A stretch of DNA of 64,000 bases from contig CM060912.1 of NCBI GenBank assembly GCA_030737875.1, positions 203,435,231-203,499,230 of the forward strand. The letters are read 5' to 3'. This document shows, piece by piece, positions 10,337 through 21,413 of the stretch. The position numbers and the translations under genes are program-made. The notes beneath the pieces were generated by a model. That model did not search any database. It was not told the origin of the DNA and worked only from the letters and a program-made list of their open reading frames with translations. Source of the DNA: Allium sativum. Taxonomy: Eukaryota > Streptophyta > Magnoliopsida > Asparagales > Amaryllidaceae. Numbering within the stretch: the first letter of the stretch is position 1; every line of letters begins with the position of its first letter.

Positions 10337-12991
10337 GCACAGAAATGTGCTACAATGAAATTTTCTGTCCTTATTGGCTCCTAACCCAAAATTATAAAGT
10401 GATGCGTTTGATTACTTAGATCAAAAGATTTCTCAGCCAGTTAACGGACAGGAGTTATCGGTGCACCAGGAATCACCCTAGCAATGCAGCCGAAGGTTTA
10501 AGTACCTTCAGAGTAACAACTGATACAATATTTACGAATCACCATAATATTTATAAATGGTTATTTCTCTGCCGTAGTCTAGACACCAAGAAATAATTCG
10601 TTCCAAATGAATCAACTATCACAATACAATTAAGCCCTAGATGAGCCCGTGACTTCCTTAAGTCCAACGTCTAACCGTTATTATTAGTCAGATTCTACGA
10701 TGAAATGCAATTTGTGGGCTAAGGAAAGGGTGATGAAATCCCTCACCTTATGTGAATTGGGGTATTGCCCTTAACAGAATGAATAAAAAGTGCAGAAATA
10801 ACAACAATCACACAATTTAACTGCAGAAATTAAATTTTTTACATTCAAGCCGCTGTCCCTGCAGAATTTTTTTTACAACAATTGTCTATATTTTTTTTTC
10901 TTTTGCAGCAGAGCACCTGTAGTGTTTTAAAAATTTCTCACCTTGATCGGCAGTCCGTCCAGTGAATTTGGGAAGCGCTAGCGCGTTCACACCCCATTTG
11001 GTGTGCAACCGCTCCAACAATTCAAATTTGTGTTTGCTTCGTTCGATTTCGTTTCCTTTGATCTGCTTGCTTGAACTCCTTCACTTTTGCCATTGATGTT
11101 GTTTTTTTTTAAAATTCAAAAAGAAAACTAAACTAAGCTAAAAAGAAAAATCAAAAGAACTAGGATCAACTAAAACAAAACAAAGGCAAAACAAGAAAAG
11201 AAAAAAAAATACTGACTGGGCTTAACAAACTAAACTAGACACAACTGAAACCACTGACCCAAATTCAAGTCACAAAATTTTAAATTCAAAAGTTTTAGGA
11301 ACCACAAACTGACCCAAATAAAATGAAAAAAATTAGAATATCCAAACAAAATCCCAACTCAACAAAAATTAGGACTAGATGCAGCACTGCATGTACATGA
11401 AAACACGGCCGGTTAAACAAGCAAAGCAAACTTTTTCTTTGATCTCCTTGGCTTTACAACGCCTCACCAACCCTTTTCTGTTTCTCAGAAATACGGTCAA
11501 CCCTAACAAAAAAAAGAACACGCACCCCGTTCAGCTAAAACAAATCACGCCCCTTCATCTAAAACAAATCACGCACTTTTTTATATAAAATTTCACCAAA
11601 CCAAAATCTCTCCAGAAAATAATTGAACCGAACGAAAACTCTCTCTCCTTTTGTTCTAAAATCGATATGACTTTGAATTCAATCAAATAGGCTAGTTTCA
11701 ATTCGGTTTTTTTTTGTTCCAATCGATCTCGGATATGGAGATTTGGGTATTCGGTTTTGAATTGTGAATTGCACTCGAATCAGGAACGTTGAGCAATTGG
11801 GATTCGGATATTGAAGAAGGTGCTTCGGCTTGTATTGGTTATGATGCCGAAGGATGTGGTTTCGGTTAGAGCAGAGGGGTGTTGATTGGTGATTTGTTGA
11901 TGATTGTAATGCGTGTTGGGATGTTGGCGACCTGTGTTTGTAGCAATAGGAGAAGATGTGGAAATGTACAGAGATGGCGCAGAACTAGTGGGATGTTGGG
12001 GAGGGGTTGCTTGGTAGGGATGGTGGATCTGATGAGGCCGTGTATGCTATTAGTGGAAGGCAGGAGTGATGGATGGGATGATGTAGAGGGGTTGGCAACG
12101 GTGAAAGAGAGGCTTGCTGTTCGAATTGATAGACTTTTGGAGAGGATGAATTTGCGATTTGTCTGATGTGTTTGTGCTCACGGTGATGATCTGTGTTGTT
12201 GATCGGTGCTGGAAGTTTGCCAGGCAATTTCGATGGGAAAAAAATGGGTACGGTGTGGTGATATTGTGAAAGTTGGAGAGCTTTTTGGGGTGACTGTTGA
12301 CTTGTTGTATGCGAGTGGTGGAAGGTCACTGTTTGGTTTAACAGTGTTGACTATGTGGATGTGGAGGCTTTCGAAATTGCTGTTGCGTTTTGATGAAGAA
12401 GTATGGTTTGGATTGTCTGGAGATGGTTGATGATCGGCATGTGGTTGTGATAGATGAGTGGATTGTCTGTTTTGTAAGGGTGTTGTGTGGTATGAAATGA
12501 AATGGTGATGTTGTCGGTGAGGAGGGGATGTTGAAACGCGGCTGATGGGTTTATGAAGGATCTATGTTGCTGAATTTTCCGTGATGGTTTTGTGGTATAA
12601 AGAATTTAACAGAGGGAGATGGCGTGGTTAGGTGAGACGGAAGGAAACAGGAGAAGACAGAAAACAAGAAGAATAAAGAAATAGAAGGAAATTTGTAACT
12701 TTTTTTTTGACTTGTAAAAGAAGAAATAAATTTGTACAAAGGAGGGAAATGATTGGGAAAGAAAGGAAAGAAATAAAAGAAAATAAAAATGGCAAGAGCA
12801 AAAAAAAAAAATCAATGAAAATGGTATGTTAATTTTTTTTTCTTGTTATGAAGATTACAGCATCATTGAATAATGCCAAATCAAATCAATCAAGATTTTT
12901 TTCTAAATATTCAAGAAAACAAAAGGAAATACAATAAAATAAAACTAACACGAATCAGAAATTAAACAAATAATAAAAATCAGTTGTTACC
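10337..12991 (-). other. Element A 5' leader (untranslated)
   Basis: 2.65 kb between primer site and Gag, a long leader typical of Athila elements. Holds several poly-T/poly-A runs (10867-10905, 11101-11115, 12700-12710, 12802-12812). A Pro/Ser/His-rich 114-codon minus-strand frame at 11985-12329 has no recognisable domain and is probably accidental, though an upstream ORF cannot be excluded. Nothing else recognisable. Confidence 0.7.
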
Positions 12992-13009
12992 TCCCCGGCA
13001 ACGGCGCCA
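12992..13009 (-). other. Primer binding site, complementary to tRNA-Asp
   Basis: Minus strand reads TGGCGCCGTTGCCGGGGA, matching the 3' end of plant tRNA-Asp, six bases inside the 5' LTR. It primes minus-strand DNA synthesis. tRNA-Asp priming is known for Athila and related plant elements. Confidence 0.92.
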
Positions 13010-13526
13010 AAAACTTGTTCGACGTTTTCTAATGAATCAGAAAAGCGCGAATTTTAAATTAAATACTGCAAGCGCACAGGTGTGTAACATACAGGTCGAA
13101 CACAGGGAGGTGTAATTAAAAATTATTATTTATTTATTCTGGGGCGAGTTAGACGATTTTCGAGGTTGGTTTTGAATACAATGAAAATTGAAACTGTGAT
13201 CCGATTCAGAACAAATCTAATTGAACCGACGATCAAATCACAACTATCAATTGGAAATTAAAATACAAAATAGAAATAAAATGCAGGAAGTAAAATGGCA
13301 GGAAAAGAAGAATAACAAAAAGTAAATTAGGATTGTCGTCGAAACTAATCAAACGACTAATCACTAATAAGCAATAGAAATAACAATAACAATTTCTGTC
13401 TACCAAAACTAATTGAGTAGAACACAAATTGTTATGAAAGTAAAGCAAATAAGCTAAACGAAGAAGAGCTTTATTAAAACTAAAAGAGAGTACAGAAGAA
13501 TGGATCCTCTTACAATGGTTACAACG

Positions 13527-13536
13527 TATATTTATA
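13527..13536 (-). promoter_or_regulatory. TATA-like box in element A 5' LTR
   Basis: TATAAATATA on the minus strand; identical to the box in the partner LTR. Likely promoter of the element's genomic RNA, by position and motif. Confidence 0.58.
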
Positions 13537-13938
13537 GATGAGATAGGAAAAATCATAATTAAGTCTATGAATAAATGGGTCTCTTTTCCCAAGAAGTAAT
13601 ATCATATTTCTTGCCTTCCTTGACTAGGCTTGTTTGGAAATAATTCTTTTAAGAATATCTGATGCATATCTTGGTGAATATCTTCCAAATCCTCCGTATA
13701 GCTAGTTGATTGGTAATTAGATTGCATGTGATTAATTATTCCAAACACGGACGCTCGTTAGACTCCAAAGGAAACAAAGGATAAAATCTTCAAAATTGAT
13801 CTTCTTCTTGGCAATAAAATATTCTTCAGTAAGACAAATTGATAGATTTGAGATGATTTCCATGATGGGAATTTGGCTATTCCTCATATTAGTGTATATC
13901 ATACATACATACGTATGAATATATATATATATATATAT

Positions 13939-14085
13939 AATATAACACTAATCCATAAATTCTTCAAGGCAAAGGAGCAGTGTGAATGTTCCGTTCTTTG
14001 GAAAAAAGTGAGCTTGACGGGAATCGAACTTAGGTCTCTCAGTACAAATCTCTATGCATTTACCAGTGAGCTACAACATCTTTTG
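13939..14085 (-). repeat. tRNA-derived SINE-like segment within the A LTR (copy 2)
   Basis: Minus strand carries TAGCTCACTGG (A box, 14063-14073), then GTTCGATTCCC (B box, 14019-14029), both excellent matches to Pol III internal promoter consensus, about 33 bp apart. The stretch continues about 80 bp past the B box and ends at a TA repeat. It does not fold as a convincing tRNA (weak acceptor and T-stem), so a SINE-type origin is favoured. Confidence 0.6.
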
Positions 14086-14266
14086 TAATTGAGATGGCTT
14101 TTATACGGGGAAGTAGCTTTTTATTTGTGATTGGCCTTTAATTTGAAATGAAGGAGGCATTTCTTGACAACCTGTAAAAACACACAAAAGTACCCAAAGT
14201 ATCATTTATTTATTTACAAAAGATAAAGTATAAGAGCATAAAATAAACACATTTCTATGTTAATCA

Positions 14267-14271
14267 CAAGA
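14267..14271. repeat. Target-site duplication CAAGA, right of element A
   Basis: Exact match to 2256-2260; closes element A. Confidence 0.92.
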
Positions 14272-15422
14272 TTATATAAGGCATTAAAAGGGCGAGGCTG
14301 GAAATCTGCATTCGGTATACATATCAATTAGTAGAACTCAAGTATCGTTGTGAATTTGGATTAGACTATCGTATTTATATAGACAATGTTTGACGAATTA
14401 TGAACAGTTAAACAAAATAGTTCTGTATAGGCACATTGTTCAATCCCAATCACAAAACTCATTATAATTCATTTTTAATGATTAACTAATCTATTATTGA
14501 TGTGGATAATCAATAACAAGGTATAAGTCCAAAATCGTGCAAGTGCTTGTTTTAATTACCAAACAGGAGGAACGAAGCATATAAATTCAACTAACAAGTT
14601 CTGTGCTTGGCGCATTTGGAATCAACGAGTCAAAGGATCAAAGCATGATTTGCCATAGCGAACAAAAAAGCTGCGATTGAATTTCAATGAGCAACAAATT
14701 TAAATTCAAAGCATTCAAGTTGAAGATACAAAATGCAAGTGCTTGGCTACACCAAGATATGAACAATCCAGAATTGAGTTATTTCACAAAATTGCCGATT
14801 TCAGTACAAGAATACAAGCCAATCCAAAGACCCATCGAATTTTGACGCCCGTATTTTAAACAAAATACGAGCTCAATAGGGAAAATGTTAACCCCGTTAC
14901 GTATACGCAGTTTAGAAAAAATACATTGACAATATAATGCACAATGAACCAGACAATTTCACAAATGATATTCTGGCAACATGGTGATAAGTCGTTCTCA
15001 CAACTTGGCTTTAAATCGTTCCTACGACATGGACTTAAGTCGTTATCACAACATGATGTTAATTCGTTAATGCTCAAAAGGTTATACCATATTATGAAAG
15101 TTGTCTATATTTACATAAAATGTGATAAAGTATTATATGAAAAGGACCATTTATGAAGTTGTTTTGATCGCATACAAGAAAGATATGTAAAAGCCATATA
15201 TAAAAGGTTTCACTTGATAGGTACAAAACATTACATTGGTTCATAACATAAAGCCACGAGAATACATGAAGGGGGATCTCAGAATGCTATTAACTCGTCC
15301 AGTACGGCATGCAGCATGGTGTCAAGTCGTTTACACGACATAGAGCAAGTCGTCATATAGTTTTCGAGTCGCAAGTTGCCAAAATGATTCATGCCGCCAA
15401 CTGTCTGCGGGAGAATCGAGTT
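14272..15422 (+). mobile_element. Element E, continuation right of A (LTR-like)
   Basis: No gene. Carries a TATA box (CATATATAAAAGG, 15195-15207) and short repeats built on CGTT(C/A)TCACAACWTGG at about 14978-15065, with related motifs (AAGTCGT...ACGACAT) again at 15315-15360. The last bases before 15423, TGCGGGAGAATCG, resemble a polypurine tract. Belonging to the same element as 1-2260 follows from A's target duplication; the LTR identity is inference. Confidence 0.4.
15195..15207 (+). promoter_or_regulatory. TATA box in element E sequence
   Basis: CATATATAAAAGG is a strong plant TATA match on the plus strand, the same direction as the gag remnant at 1-327. Probably the LTR promoter. Confidence 0.45.
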
Positions 15423-15945
15423 TTGATGACAACAAACTTATTTCAATATTAATTGATTATAAAATATATACTAACACTTTTTTCTAATATATATATATAC
15501 ACATATGTAGGGTTTATATACAGGAATTATGACTAAAGACTGTACAGTTATAAATACTAGAGATCCAGAATTCAGAGATGATTCAAGACTCATGAGTATT
15601 CAAGATTTCAAGAGATCAAGAGTTCAAGATAAATATATTAATAGAGTCTAGTTTATGTAAGACTCTAAATAGCACCCCAGGTTCTAATTCAAATTCAAAT
15701 TCTGATTTCAAATTCTATTTTCAAATTCTATCTTCAATCTCTATCTTCTCTATTTTATTTTCTTTACTTTACTTTTGATTTTAAACGCAAGTTTTATAAA
15801 TTTTATATTTATACTTTATATAATTTTTATATAGGTTTAACTCTATAATTTTATAAATATGTTTGTATAGTTTATATTTATGTTTTCATATATTTTCTAC
15901 TTTATAACATTCATTTATAACACTATGTTTCAATTCAAGAATTTC

Positions 15946-16002
<57 letters not shown>

Positions 16003-16484
16003 AAACACTTTAAAATGCTCGAAATTCAGTTTTAAAACATGATATGTCGACATACATTTATATACATGTCGACATATAACTGTCATTTTTTCAAAGTTGA
16101 AAGGAAGTGCCTTTTCACTGTTTGTGACGGTTCAGAAACATTGCAACCTTTCAAATGTTATAAATAAGGGATGATTTTGAATTTTATTATAATTCTTCTT
16201 CTCCGTCTTCATCTCCTTTCTTTACACCATTATATCTTCTCATTTTTATGATTTCTACACTTATACTCTTCCAAATTCAATTCTATTTTCACTAAACTTC
16301 TTCTCTTCTCACTCTCTACTCATTACTCTCTAAATCAAAGTGTTATTAAAGAGTGATAGGGTTGTTGTAATTGTTTGGGTAGTGTTTGTAATCAGTTGTA
16401 TCCCTTGTAGCCGTGAAATAAGGGAAGGGTAATCGATGGTTTCCCTTGTAGCCATAAAATCAAGGAGGATATACTTATCACTCT
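15423..16484 (+). mobile_element. Probable copia-type LTR fragment
   Basis: Starts TGATGACAACAAAC after a GCGGGAGAA run, a junction style seen at the 3' LTR of many plant Ty1/copia elements. Contains an AT-rich upstream half, TTATAAATAAGGG (TATA, about 16158-16170), a pyrimidine-rich leader, and a segment with two CCCTTGTAGCC repeats near 16400 and 16443. No partner LTR or coding region is in view; the right end is lost at the junction with B-family sequence. Assignment is tentative. Confidence 0.35.
15948..16000. repeat. AT dinucleotide microsatellite
   Basis: About 25 uninterrupted AT repeats. No function implied. Confidence 0.95.
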
Positions 16485-16592
16485 AAGGTGAGAACTTATC
16501 ACTCTAATTTCGGGCAAATCCAAACGGTTCAGAAATTTAGAAATAAAAATGGAGGAGTGGATCGCAAAGGTGAGAACTTATCACTCTAATTT
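16485..16592. repeat. 26-bp direct repeat at the left end of the inverted arm
   Basis: The 26-mer beginning AAGGTGAGAACTTATCACTC occurs at 16485-16510 and again at 16567-16592. The second copy is true B-family sequence (its inverted partner is near 23665-23690); the first abuts the foreign left flank. It marks the rearrangement junction. Confidence 0.8.
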
Positions 16593-18877
16593 TATTTTCT
16601 AGTTAAATATACATACTAGGAAGCAGACGTGCTTAAAAGCATCCTACACCTTTGATTGAAACAGTGGATGTTTGGTTGTTTGTTTTGATGGATAAATTGG
16701 TCGAATTTGATTTGGGGTGTAAATTGAATTAATTAGAATTGGTATGTGTATGGCGCGAGCCATTATTAGGCGAGGGACAAGGCTAGACCTTATTCCGGTT
16801 CTAGTATCGCGCCGTTATGCTACCAAAATTTTCTAAAATATGTTAGAACAATAAAAATATCATTTTTTATTGATAAATGAACTGTATAAAATATTCATGT
16901 GTTGAAATAAATATTTTATAGTTAAAAATATAATTTTTAACATGTATACGAATAAAATAATTATTCATAAACAAATCAAACGATTTGTTTATGTACACCC
17001 ATTTGACAGACATTGATTGGGACGATATATTTTACACATCGCCCAATTGCACAAATAATATTCGGTATTTGTTGGTTGAAACCCCACACGGGTATTGGGA
17101 TGATATTTGACGTACACTAATCCCAATTATTTAGTTGTATGTCAATTGATTGTTTGACAGATTGTTATAAGCGTTAATTATTTATATTTAATGCTTATGT
17201 GGTTGTATGATGCACTCTGGATGATGGCTGATTGATTTGATTAGTGTTGTATATATGTGTTGTGTGAAATCCATATAAATAACATTATATGGTAATTGAC
17301 TGTGTCTGATTCCAATTCAGAAGGAACGTATATTTTAAATTAACGAATATTTTAAATTAACAAATATTTTAAATTGACAAATAATGAATATTTTAAAATA
17401 ACTAATGTTTTAAAATAATATTCAGTAATGGATCAAAATATGATTTTGATGTCCAATTTGGGATGGACACGAAAATATTGAAATATATGAAGCTATGTTG
17501 ATTAGATATGCGCCATTTTGATGCAAACGATATTTATATCAATTTTATTCATTTTTATGATGAATATCGAAAAGGAAATGATTTCAAAATCTAATGTTTT
17601 GAAAATATTATCATTTATATATTAATGATCCATATTCAATTTTGATTTAAAATTGAATATGAAGTTGAAATCGTTTTTAAAACGAATTTAAAACGATTTA
17701 TAAAATTCATTTTAAATGGAAAACGATGAAATATACAATATATATATATATATATTATAATATATATATATATATATTAAATGGCCTGAATAGAACGCGT
17801 CGCACCGCGGCCGTTCGTGAATTTCGACCATTGACCTCGAATTGATATTATGGGAGATCTGACCGTCAGATTCTCCTAAAACTGGAACCGTTGGGTTCGT
17901 AATGAAAAGAGCTTTCCAAGAATATAGGAGATTTAAAATATAACGGTTGGATTTGGAATTATGGCCAAATCAAATTTGGAAACGGTCGTTGTAAGTGAAG
18001 TTCAATGACCATTTATGGAAATTGACTGAAAGGACCTTAATAAAATTATTAAAAATTTGTGTAAAATCATAATAAATGATTCGGAAAGAATTGGGATGAA
18101 AAATTCCATATTTAAAAAGATAAAAATATATTTTTATCGAAATTAACTAGTTATTTACTATAATTATAATCCAATTATTTTTAAATAAATAAATTGGATT
18201 GAGAATGGGTTTTAATATAACCAGAACTTCCAATATTTGAATTGGAGTGGATTTGAATAGAAATCATCTATTTCGATATTGGATTCCGTGATTATACGGA
18301 TATTGTTATGGAAATTTGGAAGATGTATTTTATATCGTTATTTCCAATATGATATTTGTTGGTTTCAGAATGTGATATTGAATATAAGCCAATATAATTT
18401 CTATTCAGAGCCTTGTATTTAATATCAAGTTGGATTTTGGGTTTGTCGTGAATAGTATCTTCATTAACACTGTTCTTAGGCCCAGTTGAGAAAAGAATAA
18501 ATCTTTTAATTAAGATTTAGAGAAGTTTACTAATTAATTAATATTTAATTGGAACTGAATAAAAGAATTGGATTTTGGGTTTGTCATGAATGTTGTTTTC
18601 GTAATACTGTTCTTGAACCCCGTGTGAAAAGAATAAATATTTTAATTAAGATTGTTAGAGTTTCCAATTACATTTAATAATTGGAATAAAATGGAATGTT
18701 AATTGGGTTTATTGTGAACTATATTTTAATGACATTCGTTCTTTAACCTGATTAATAGTGAAATGTAATTTGGAATTTATAAATCTTTTTATTAAGATTT
18801 AACGAGAATTTTCCAAAGTAAAGTTTTCCAATTTAATATATTAAATTGGAATTGAATGGAATTCGATTTGATAATAA
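16506..18877 (+). mobile_element. B-family LTR segment, inverted copy (left arm)
   Basis: Reverse complement of 21414-23742, about 90% alike by eye over 2.3 kb, e.g. TTTCGGGCAAATCC at 16508 against GGATTTGCCCGAAA at 23727, and GGAATTCGATTTGATAATAA at the inner end against its complement at 21414. No coding content. Contains three imperfect tandem copies of a roughly 130-bp block built on GGGTTTGTCGTGAA ... CTGTTCTT (18430-18800) and TA tracts near 17735-17780. It is fused head to head with the next B copy at 18878-18881. Confidence 0.85.
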
Positions 18878-21413
18878 CAAAAGAACATTTCATTGCTTAT
18901 TACAACAATTTCCATCAGAGTACAAGATAATAACAGAGTATGAATAAATACTACACATTGTAAAATATCAGAGATTAAAATACATTACATAGCAGCGGAA
19001 AAATAATACAGAACACAACTATAATAAATACATGGGTACAGAGCGTTCCGAATATAGCTCCAGCTGTAAACCAGGATCCTGTAAATATAAATCTGCAAAA
19101 CCAAAACTACTAGCTGCCCGTGTGGAAAATAGGGGCACCCAGAGTTTAGGTTAAAACAATAAACTACAGGTCAATCATGTGACTGTTGTGAGAACTAAAA
19201 TGGTTATTAATTTGTTTTTGAAGTTAGGTTTATCAAGGGACCACGCCGTATAACATGGAACGGGTTTACCCCCAAGAATACCAGTGCATAAAACAAACAG
19301 CGCAATGCTAATTAAAGAAAATGAAGCTATTATAAGACTCGGGTCCCATCACACAATGCAACGTAAGCTGGAGGATAGAGTTTTACCTTATAATAGCCAA
19401 ATAATGCTTGGTACGTGAAATTTTATCTTTTATTATTACGATAAGTGAAGAAATCAACTTCAAATATAAATGTATCAATCATAGGCGACATGGGTACCAT
19501 CTATCATGTCGCCATACTAGGCTCTACAACCAAAACCGAAATGTCACGTATTGGAAATTGGATTTTCGTCATGAGTCGAGGTAAGGGATGTACTCCTCGC
19601 CGGCTTCGAGACACTCTAGAAAATGCCTCAAGATCTCCCGCAGAAGACCCCTGGATCCTCCAAGGCCGGTCCTCCCTTACGTTTGAGGATTGGCAATTCC
19701 TGAACACACGTTTCCCGGTCCTATAGGACCTATCCATCGGCTCCGTAGTAACCGATATATCTGAGGCGCCTCGCAATCCATCATCCAAATAGGTAAAAAT
19801 ATAATAAATGTCTAGTCTCCATACCATGACACCACCCATAGCTAGAAAGAAACGTCATGTCCTCCTTGGGTCCCTTATCCCGTTTTTGACTCATACCGAG
19901 GTGTGAGGCTCACGAATTAACGCTATACACAAAGCTATGCTATATTAAAGCCGTGCTTTGATCATCAACCACAAGACTCTGCTTTTCAACAGAAGTCTTG
20001 ATCATTTGCATCTCAGCATGCCACACAGACAATTCAACGCCATGCGACTGATGTCTATCGATATATAACCTCTGAGCTCGTACGTCTCAGAGAAGGGCGT
20101 TAAGCAAGAGAATAAATTCTCCGCCGCCAAACAGATATATATTTAATAGAGATCAATCAACACAGAATAAAATCCAATGTCAGACACACATCCATTTACA
20201 AGTTCGTTCTGGGTCTGAACTAAACCGGAGGCACCTTGTTCCTCGTCCTATATGTCCAATACAGTAGAGAGGTCCTAGCATATCCAGTCGATCTCCAAGT
20301 ACATCAGGACGATCACCACTTATTACCTTGTCTTGGGTGTACAGCCCAATCAAGACATCAGTAATCATCCAAACGATGTGTAGACCTCAGGTATTCAACC
20401 ACCGTCTTCATCGTCGACTAATCGTCGAATAAGTTATTCAGAATGGGTATAAACCGAGCCTTTCCGAATAACCCATGTATATTATAAACAAGTGCTACAT
20501 AAACACAACATACACCTCATTCCAATTCAGAATAATCTTTTATTCAAGTATTCATATCTTTTGGGAAAGGTTCCCATTAATTTTATCAAAGATAAATTCT
20601 TTTAAATTTATTCTTTAATCTTCCTTTGGATATCAATTCTAAACCAAATTAAGGTTTATCAACTAGTCAGGATTGGCGAACCTTACTGAAGTAATCATTT
20701 GTTATATTTCCCAATCCCAACCTATTCATCCCATGGAGCAAAACTGGCAATACTCCATATCTAACACCACGGTGTTATCGGTAAATTTAATTACTAATTC
20801 CGGTTTAAATCTAATTAAAGATTTAACTATCGCTTGGAGCAAAACCGGTGATACTCCACTCTCGATCATTTCCCAAATTTGAAAATTTAAATTATCAATT
20901 CACATTTCAATCTAATTAAAGATTCATTAAAATCCACTTAGTTTAAATCTTCCCAAAAATCAATATTAATGATTATTTAACTTTGGAAACACAAACATGT
21001 CGTATCGACAATCTACACTGTACTTTTGATTTCTGCCGATATATAACCTCTAAGTTCGTACGTTTTAAAGAAGGATGTTAAGTAAGAGAATAAATTCTCC
21101 TCCACCAAACAGATATATATATTTAGCAGAGATCAACCATACGATTCGATATACAATGTTAGACATGTAATCCTGTCTTTAACTGGGTTAAAGAACTAAT
21201 GTCATTTAAAACACAGTTCACGATAAACCCAAAATCACATTCCATTAATTATGGAATCTTCACGGAAAACAGATCGATATATATAATTAATATCAATTTC
21301 CGTATCCGACTAATAATATAAATGGAATAACGACAAAGTCTTTTAAATTCCATATATATATACATATATATATATATATATTAACGGTCTTTCTCCACAG
21401 AAGCTCACTTCGA

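Larger units (their letters stand above)
2261..14266 (-). mobile_element. Element A: complete Athila-like Ty3/gypsy LTR retrotransposon
   Basis: A 12.0-kb element read on the minus strand: LTR (13016-14266), tRNA-Asp primer site, 2.7-kb leader, gag-protease, RT-RNase H-integrase, 1.4-kb 3' region, polypurine tract, LTR (2261-3518). Both LTRs begin TG and end CA and are flanked by CAAGA. The order PR-RT-RH-INT is that of Ty3/gypsy; protease DLGAS, polymerase FMDDFS and the tRNA-Asp primer point to the Athila lineage. No env-like frame follows pol. LTRs differ at about 30 positions over 1.25 kb by eye (mostly transitions), so the insertion is fairly recent, yet pol carries two frameshifts and three stops. 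Unlikely to be autonomous. Confidence 0.93.
13016..14266 (-). repeat. Element A 5' LTR
   Basis: 1251 bp, same TG...CA ends as 2261-3518. TATA-like box at 13527-13536 (minus). Shorter TA tract and better-preserved tRNA-like boxes than the 3' LTR. Confidence 0.95.

Noticed and set aside
11985..12329. 114-codon His/Pro/Ser-rich frame in the A leader
   Set aside because: Low complexity, no domain, overlapped by equally long frames on the other strand.
13939..14085. Functional tRNA gene
   Set aside because: A and B boxes are good, but the acceptor and T stems do not pair convincingly and the segment sits in an LTR with a diverged twin copy. Reported as SINE-like instead.
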